Shown here piece after piece: positions 51,737 to 55,021 of a stretch of 55,021 nt of DNA (its first letter is position 1; each line of letters opens with the position of its first letter). The stretch covers positions 1 through 55,021 of the forward strand of contig WGBG01000153.1 in assembly GCA_015494395.1 (NCBI GenBank). Direction: 5' to 3'. Under the pieces are notes generated by a model. It was not told the origin of the DNA and made no database searches. It was given only the letters and a program-made list of their open reading frames with translations. The position numbers and the translations under genes are program-made. Source of the stretch: Deltaproteobacteria bacterium. GTDB taxonomy: Bacteria; Desulfobacterota; Dissulfuribacteria; Dissulfuribacterales; QOAL01.

Positions 51737-51991
51737 TTAGCACGACGCGGAGATGAACTGCTTACCCGCCTCGGTTGCCTGGTATCTGCACCTTTGAGGA
51801 CTTTCAACAAGGCCCTTATTCTTAAGGCTCTTTATCCTGCAGCTTATGGCCTTTGAGGGGATGTCGGTTGCTGCCGAAATGTCCTTGCACGCAATGGGCT
51901 CACTTGCCTCTGCAAGGGCGCGCAGGATCTTTTCCTGCTCTTCAGTAAGTTTTATTTCAGTGGATTTTTTGCTGCTACATTTACAAGCCAT
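51737..51991 (-). CDS. Small winged-helix transcriptional regulator
   Basis: An 84-residue protein. A Cys/Lys-rich start (MACKCSSKKS) precedes a winged-helix domain: EEQEKILRALAEASEPI, CKDISAATDIPSKAISCRIK (recognition helix) and LKNKGLVES followed by a wing. The fold is like MarR/ArsR-type domains, but it is too short for a full MarR dimer. The C-K-C start and further Cys residues could sense metal or redox state. It lies between perR and rbr. Confidence 0.7.
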   Translation of the reverse strand: MACKCSSKKSTEIKLTEEQEKILRALAEASEPIACKDISAATDIPSKAISCRIKSLKNKGLVESPQRCRYQATEAGKQFISASC

Positions 51992-52021
51992 TTAAGCTTC
52001 CTCCTTTCGAGTTTATGTGAA

Positions 52022-52047
52022 TTGAAATAATTTTTCAAATATTATTT
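52022..52047. promoter_or_regulatory. AT-rich dyads upstream of the small regulator gene
   Basis: TTGAAA-TAATT-TTTCAA (52022-52038) and AAATAAT-N9-ATTATTT (52025-52047) overlap, about 30 bases ahead of the start at 51991. The position suits an operator. The regulator could be PerR or the gene's own product. Confidence 0.4.
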
Positions 52048-52088
52048 GTCTTGATTCGTTTATGGAAATGTCACAGGCTATCTATTTC

Positions 52089-52484
52089 CTATGCTGTAGA
52101 CTTGCCGTTGTTACAATCTGGGCAAATCCCTGTATATTCGATCTGTCTCCCAAGTACCTTGTATCCGCAGCTATTCTGAATGTCAGGTAGAGAACTGGCA
52201 TCCATGTCCTCGGGTGCTGCGATGTCAGCAACCTTTCCGCATTTTATACAGTGTATGTGGGTATGTTTTTGCGTGTTGCCGTCATATCGGCGCTGATTTC
52301 CCGTGCCCATGAGCTTGACAACCATGCCTGCCTCTGAAAGTTGTTCCAGGTTACGGTACACGGTTGCCCTGCTTATCCTGGGCATTCGATGGCGCACCAT
52401 AAGGTAAAGCTCATCTGCTGTAGGATGGCTCTTAACACGCCTTAGTTCTTCAAGGATTATTTCTCTCTGGTAAGTCATTCTCAT
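52089..52484 (-). CDS. perR: Fur-family peroxide/iron regulator (PerR-like)
   Basis: A 131-residue Fur-family repressor. The winged helix (about 1-75) includes the recognition segment RISRATVYRNLEQL; the metal site follows with HTHIHCIKCGKV and, later, CPDCN, giving the structural zinc CxxC pairs of PerR. PerR derepresses peroxide-defence genes when H2O2 oxidises its metal-binding His. Its position at the head of the ROS island, and a classic dyad at its own promoter, favour PerR over Fur, but the sequence does not fully separate them. Confidence 0.85.
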   Translation of the reverse strand: MRMTYQREIILEELRRVKSHPTADELYLMVRHRMPRISRATVYRNLEQLSEAGMVVKLMGTGNQRRYDGNTQKHTHIHCIKCGKVADIAAPEDMDASSLPDIQNSCGYKVLGRQIEYTGICPDCNNGKSTA

Positions 52485-52525
52485 GGTTCTGGTTGTCTCC
52501 AGGAGGCGGTCTCTTTGATCCGCTC

Positions 52526-52542
52526 ATTTATTGATAATAAAT
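52526..52542. promoter_or_regulatory. PerR/Fur-type operator at the perR promoter
   Basis: ATTTATTGATAATAAAT is a perfect 7-3-7 dyad with the TTATNNNNATAA character of PerR/Fur boxes. It overlaps the downstream edge of the -10 box, a position that blocks transcription, so it indicates autorepression. Confidence 0.65.
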
Positions 52543-52569
52543 CCTACTTGATAAAAAGTATTATGTCAA
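52541..52569 (-). promoter_or_regulatory. Sigma-70-type promoter of perR
   Basis: On the minus strand TTGACA (52564-52569) and TAGGAT (52541-52546) are 17 bases apart, about 60 bases ahead of the start codon, with the dyad described above directly downstream. Confidence 0.65.
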
Positions 52570-52664
52570 CAGTTTTTACCTTTTTTATCCTATTTTTTTG
52601 AAATTTAAAAAAGAAGGCAGGTTTGGATGGAATAGTCATATAAATAACTAATTGTTTTTTAATT

Positions 52665-52891
52665 GTATCTATTCAGCGTAGTGAATGGCCTTGTTTTGGA
52701 GTGACTATGAAGAATTTCGTAGTTTTTCTTGGCGAAGCGCAGCCATAAAAATCGCGTCTGTCTGAGTGAGGGACGAGCGAGTTTCGCGATTTTGGCGGAG
52801 CAAGCCTTAGAAAAACAAGAAATTGTTCACCGGAATGGAAAAACAAGGCCATTCACTAACCTCAATTACCATCAATACGCTGAACAGTTAC
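52665..52891 (-). mobile_element. MITE family A, copy A5, between perR and mqnC
   Basis: A 227-bp copy, inverted relative to A1, with ends GTATCTATTCAGCG and CGCTGAACAGTTAC and a perfect 8-bp duplication TTTTAATT (52657-52664 and 52892-52899). This is the cleanest copy for defining the element's ends. Confidence 0.96.
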
Positions 52892-52941
52892 TTTTAATTT
52901 TAAGGATTATTTGAGATTAGTGTCCGGCAGGGGGACTGAAG

Positions 52942-52956
52942 AAGGCAAAATGCCTT
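52942..52956. terminator. Small hairpin downstream of mqnC
   Basis: AAGGCA and TGCCTT form a 6-bp stem with a 3-base loop. The T-run (GTTTGTTT) is on the plus strand, the wrong side for mqnC, so this is weak evidence for a terminator. Confidence 0.3.
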
Positions 52957-53011
52957 GTTTGTTTATCTGCATAGCCCGAATTAAGAGCCGAAATTTTACT
53001 ATTTCCCCGAA

Positions 53012-54061
53012 TCAGGCAAACGTGTAGTCCATGAGCCTCTGTCTTGGAGTAAAGCCTGCACCTTCAACAATACGCCTGATCTCTGCCTCTGACAGGCGGT
53101 GGCTGACTCCGGCTGCAGCCACGACATTTTCCTCTATCATGGTGCTTCCAAAGTCATTGGCGCCGAAGAAAAGGGAGATCTGTGCTACCTTCGGCCCCTG
53201 TGTTACCCAGGATGCCTGTATATTCTGGAAGTTATCAAGAAAGATCCGCGAAATTGCCAGGGTTCGCAGGTATTCCTGCCCGGTGGCAGGCCTTACGTCT
53301 ATTGCAGTATTGCCAGGCTGAAATGGCCAGGGGATAAAGGCGGTAAAGCCACCGGTTCGATCCTGCAGCTCACGGAGCCGCTGCATGTGCTCAATGCGAT
53401 CCTCTACAGTCTCTACATGGCCAAACATCATTGTAGCAGTGGTGCGAAGCCCAAGGTTGTGGGCCTTTTCCATCACCTCAAGCCACTGGTCAGTTGTTGC
53501 CTTTCGCGGGGCGATCTGCTCTCTTACCCTGTCAACAAGTATCTCAGCCCCTCCTCCGGGAATGGAATCAAGCCCTGCATCAATGAGCCGTCTCAGAACT
53601 TCCTCAACGCTAAGGCCTGATATGGACGCAAAGTGCACCACCTCAGGAGGCGAGAATGCGTGGCAGTGGATATCCATCTCCTTCATGAAGGCAAGCATGT
53701 CTTCATAAAATGACAGGGGCAGGTCAGGGTGAAGACCACCCTGAAGGAGCACCTGGGTGCCTCCAAGGGCTTTTGTCTCCCTGATTTTTTTCTCAAACTC
53801 CTCCCTGCTGAGTACGTATCCTGAAGGGTCATCAGGGGCACAGAAGTAGGCGCAGAACTTACAGCCTGAGATGCACTTGTTGGTGTAATTTATGTTTCTG
53901 TCAATTACATAGGTAATCACAGGCTCCGGATGCAGCCGAAAACGCGTCTCGTTTGCAAGCTGGCCCAGGGTGTTAAGATCTACCTTATTGTAGAGTTTCA
54001 GGGCATCTGCAGGGGGGATACGTTCCCCGTCTCGAACCTTTGACACAATATCCTGAAGCAT
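53012..54061 (-). CDS. mqnC: Cyclic dehypoxanthinyl futalosine synthase MqnC
   Basis: A 349-residue radical SAM enzyme that closes the ring of dehypoxanthine futalosine in the futalosine route to menaquinone. The 4Fe-4S ligands are C63, C67 and C70 in the NINYTNKCISGCKFC segment; LQGGLHPDLPLSFYEDM and SIPGGGAEI are SAM/substrate motifs of the MqnC/MqnE/CofH group. It lies 3 bases after mqnE. Presence of both shows menaquinone is made by the futalosine pathway here. Confidence 0.92.
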   Translation of the reverse strand: MLQDIVSKVRDGERIPPADALKLYNKVDLNTLGQLANETRFRLHPEPVITYVIDRNINYTNKCISGCKFCAYFCAPDDPSGYVLSREEFEKKIRETKALGGTQVLLQGGLHPDLPLSFYEDMLAFMKEMDIHCHAFSPPEVVHFASISGLSVEEVLRRLIDAGLDSIPGGGAEILVDRVREQIAPRKATTDQWLEVMEKAHNLGLRTTATMMFGHVETVEDRIEHMQRLRELQDRTGGFTAFIPWPFQPGNTAIDVRPATGQEYLRTLAISRIFLDNFQNIQASWVTQGPKVAQISLFFGANDFGSTMIEENVVAAAGVSHRLSEAEIRRIVEGAGFTPRQRLMDYTFA

Positions 54062-54064
54062 GTT

Positions 54065-55021
54065 TCAGCCTCTTTGAGCAATTACGTTGTAGAGCGTATC
54101 CCGCTCAACCGGTTCCCTGCCTGCCTGACGGATCAGGTGCTCAATGTCTGAGCGGGCCATGCCCTGTGATGTCTCTCCCCCTGCCATGTGGGTTATTTTT
54201 TCTTCAAGCACGGTCCCATCAAGATCGTCTGCACCGAATGACAGGGCAATCTGTGCAATTTTGGGACCGAGCATCACCCAGTATGCCTTGATGTGAGGAA
54301 AGTTATCAAGCATAAGGCGGGACACAGCTATGTTTTTAAGGTCATCTACACCGCCTGTGGGGGCAACACTTTCAAGCTCTGTGTTTTTGGGGTGAAATGC
54401 CAGGGGAATGAAACACATGAATCCCCCGGTTTCATCCTGTGCCTGTCTCAGGGCATCGAGGTGTTCTATGCGTTCCTCCAGGGTCTCAATATGTCCGTAG
54501 AGCATGGTGGCATTTGATTTAAGCCCAAGTCGGTGTGCGGTTTTGGCAACTTCAATCCAGTCCAGTCCGGGAAGTTTGTCAGGACAAAGCCTTTCCCGAA
54601 TCCGCGGGCTGAAGACCTCGGCTCCTCCTCCGGGAATTGAGCCAAGGCCGGCATCCATCAGCTCTTTCAGACATTCCTCAATGCTCTTCTCTCCCAGTTT
54701 TGCCAGATGGGCAATTTCAACACAGGTAAATGCCTGTATATGGATGTCTGGGCGCACCTTTTTTATTTCCCGCAGCATGTCAATATAATAACTGTAGGGC
54801 AGTTCAGGATGGAGCCCACCCACAATGTGTACCTCAGTAATTGGCTCATCCAGGCGTTCCTTTATCTTCTGGCATACCTGGTCTATTGACATCTCATAGG
54901 CATCACTGTGCCCTTTTTCCTTGCCAAATGCGCAGAATTTGCAGAGATTGGTGCATACATTGGAGTAGTTGATGTGCTGATTGTAGATGTAATAGGCCTT
55001 GTTACCGTTTTTACGCTCCCG
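54065..55021 (-). CDS. mqnE: Aminodeoxyfutalosine synthase MqnE, cut by the window end
   Basis: The 3' 318 codons of a radical SAM enzyme; the start lies beyond 55021. The cluster motif is visible as N-V-C-T-N-L-C-K-F-C (C-x3-C-x2-C) after HINYS, followed by the AFGKEKGH segment and later VGGLHPELPYSYYIDMLR and SIPGGGAEVFSPRIR. MqnE joins SAM chemistry to 3-[(1-carboxyvinyl)oxy]benzoate to give aminodeoxyfutalosine. A start inside the visible part (at 54892) would delete the iron-sulfur motif and is wrong. Confidence 0.9.
   Translation of the reverse strand, partial: RERKNGNKAYYIYNQHINYSNVCTNLCKFCAFGKEKGHSDAYEMSIDQVCQKIKERLDEPITEVHIVGGLHPELPYSYYIDMLREIKKVRPDIHIQAFTCVEIAHLAKLGEKSIEECLKELMDAGLGSIPGGGAEVFSPRIRERLCPDKLPGLDWIEVAKTAHRLGLKSNATMLYGHIETLEERIEHLDALRQAQDETGGFMCFIPLAFHPKNTELESVAPTGGVDDLKNIAVSRLMLDNFPHIKAYWVMLGPKIAQIALSFGADDLDGTVLEEKITHMAGGETSQGMARSDIEHLIRQAGREPVERDTLYNVIAQRG

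Noticed and set aside
1-55021. CRISPR array, prophage or integrative element
   Set aside because: No spaced direct repeats, integrase, phage structural genes or tRNA-adjacent duplications are seen; the only mobile DNA is the two MITE families.

Overview
The window looks like chromosome from an anaerobic, flagellated Desulfobacterota (formerly Deltaproteobacteria), probably a sulfate reducer or sulfur disproportionator. The evidence is the anaerobe's oxygen-defence set (desulfoferrodoxin, a Tat-exported superoxide reductase, rubredoxin, an Roo-type flavodiiron protein, rubrerythrin), the futalosine menaquinone genes mqnC and mqnE, a DVU0298-like HEAT protein, and a SelW-type selenoprotein. Genus cannot be fixed from the sequence. 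The region is core chromosome; there is no prophage, CRISPR array or autonomous transposase.

Layout. 0.7-15.1 kb (+): a flagellar export and switch operon behind a sigma-54 promoter: fliL-fliM-fliN-fliO-fliP-fliQ-fliR-flhB-flhA-flhF-flhG-fliA-cheY, then a long acidic protein with a FliL-like C-terminus, a small unknown gene and a SwrB/DUF2802-like membrane protein. 15.1-20.6 kb: a dGTPase-like HD hydrolase (-), a beta-CASP nuclease and recJ (+), and a SagB-type nitroreductase (-). 20.9-26.2 kb (-): a tightly coupled seven-gene operon: RibD_C-like reductase, PP-loop ATPase, GT2 glycosyltransferase, FolE2, ThiD, Gfo/Idh oxidoreductase, and a SelW-like selenoprotein whose selenocysteine is an in-frame TGA. 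26.5-31.0 kb (+): two adjacent sensor kinases (HDOD-GAF-PAS-HK and REC-PAS-HK-REC). 31.0-34.1 kb (-): hsp20 and lon. 34.4-40.0 kb (+): rpsF-rpsR-DUF2232-rplI-dnaB-rsmG and a CarS-like membrane protein. 40.0-45.0 kb (-): panB, a cohesin/dockerin-like secreted protein, RNase P RNA, a zinc-ribbon coiled-coil protein, a Nif3-like protein, a tRNA with CAT anticodon and a HEAT protein. 45.0-52.5 kb (-): an oxygen/ROS-defence island ending in a PerR/Fur gene. 53.0 kb to the end (-): mqnC and mqnE, the latter cut by the window edge.

The most distinctive genome-scale feature is two families of short non-coding mobile elements (MITEs). Family A (about 225-237 bp) has ends GTA[AT]CT[GA]TTCAGCG and makes 8-bp target duplications. 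Family B (208-209 bp) has ends CCTAGATTGAGCG and makes 5-bp target duplications; all four full copies have perfect duplications. Nine elements (eight full, one cut by the window start) plus several fragments sit between genes of essential operons (fliM/fliN, DUF2232/rplI, rplI/dnaB) or directly upstream of stress genes (hsp20, rbr, prx).

The strongest candidates for something new are the selenoprotein-terminated FolE2/PP-loop/glycosyltransferase operon, the two MITE families, the FliN with two CheY-binding-type motifs, and the pairing of an exported superoxide reductase with a pentaheme cytochrome.
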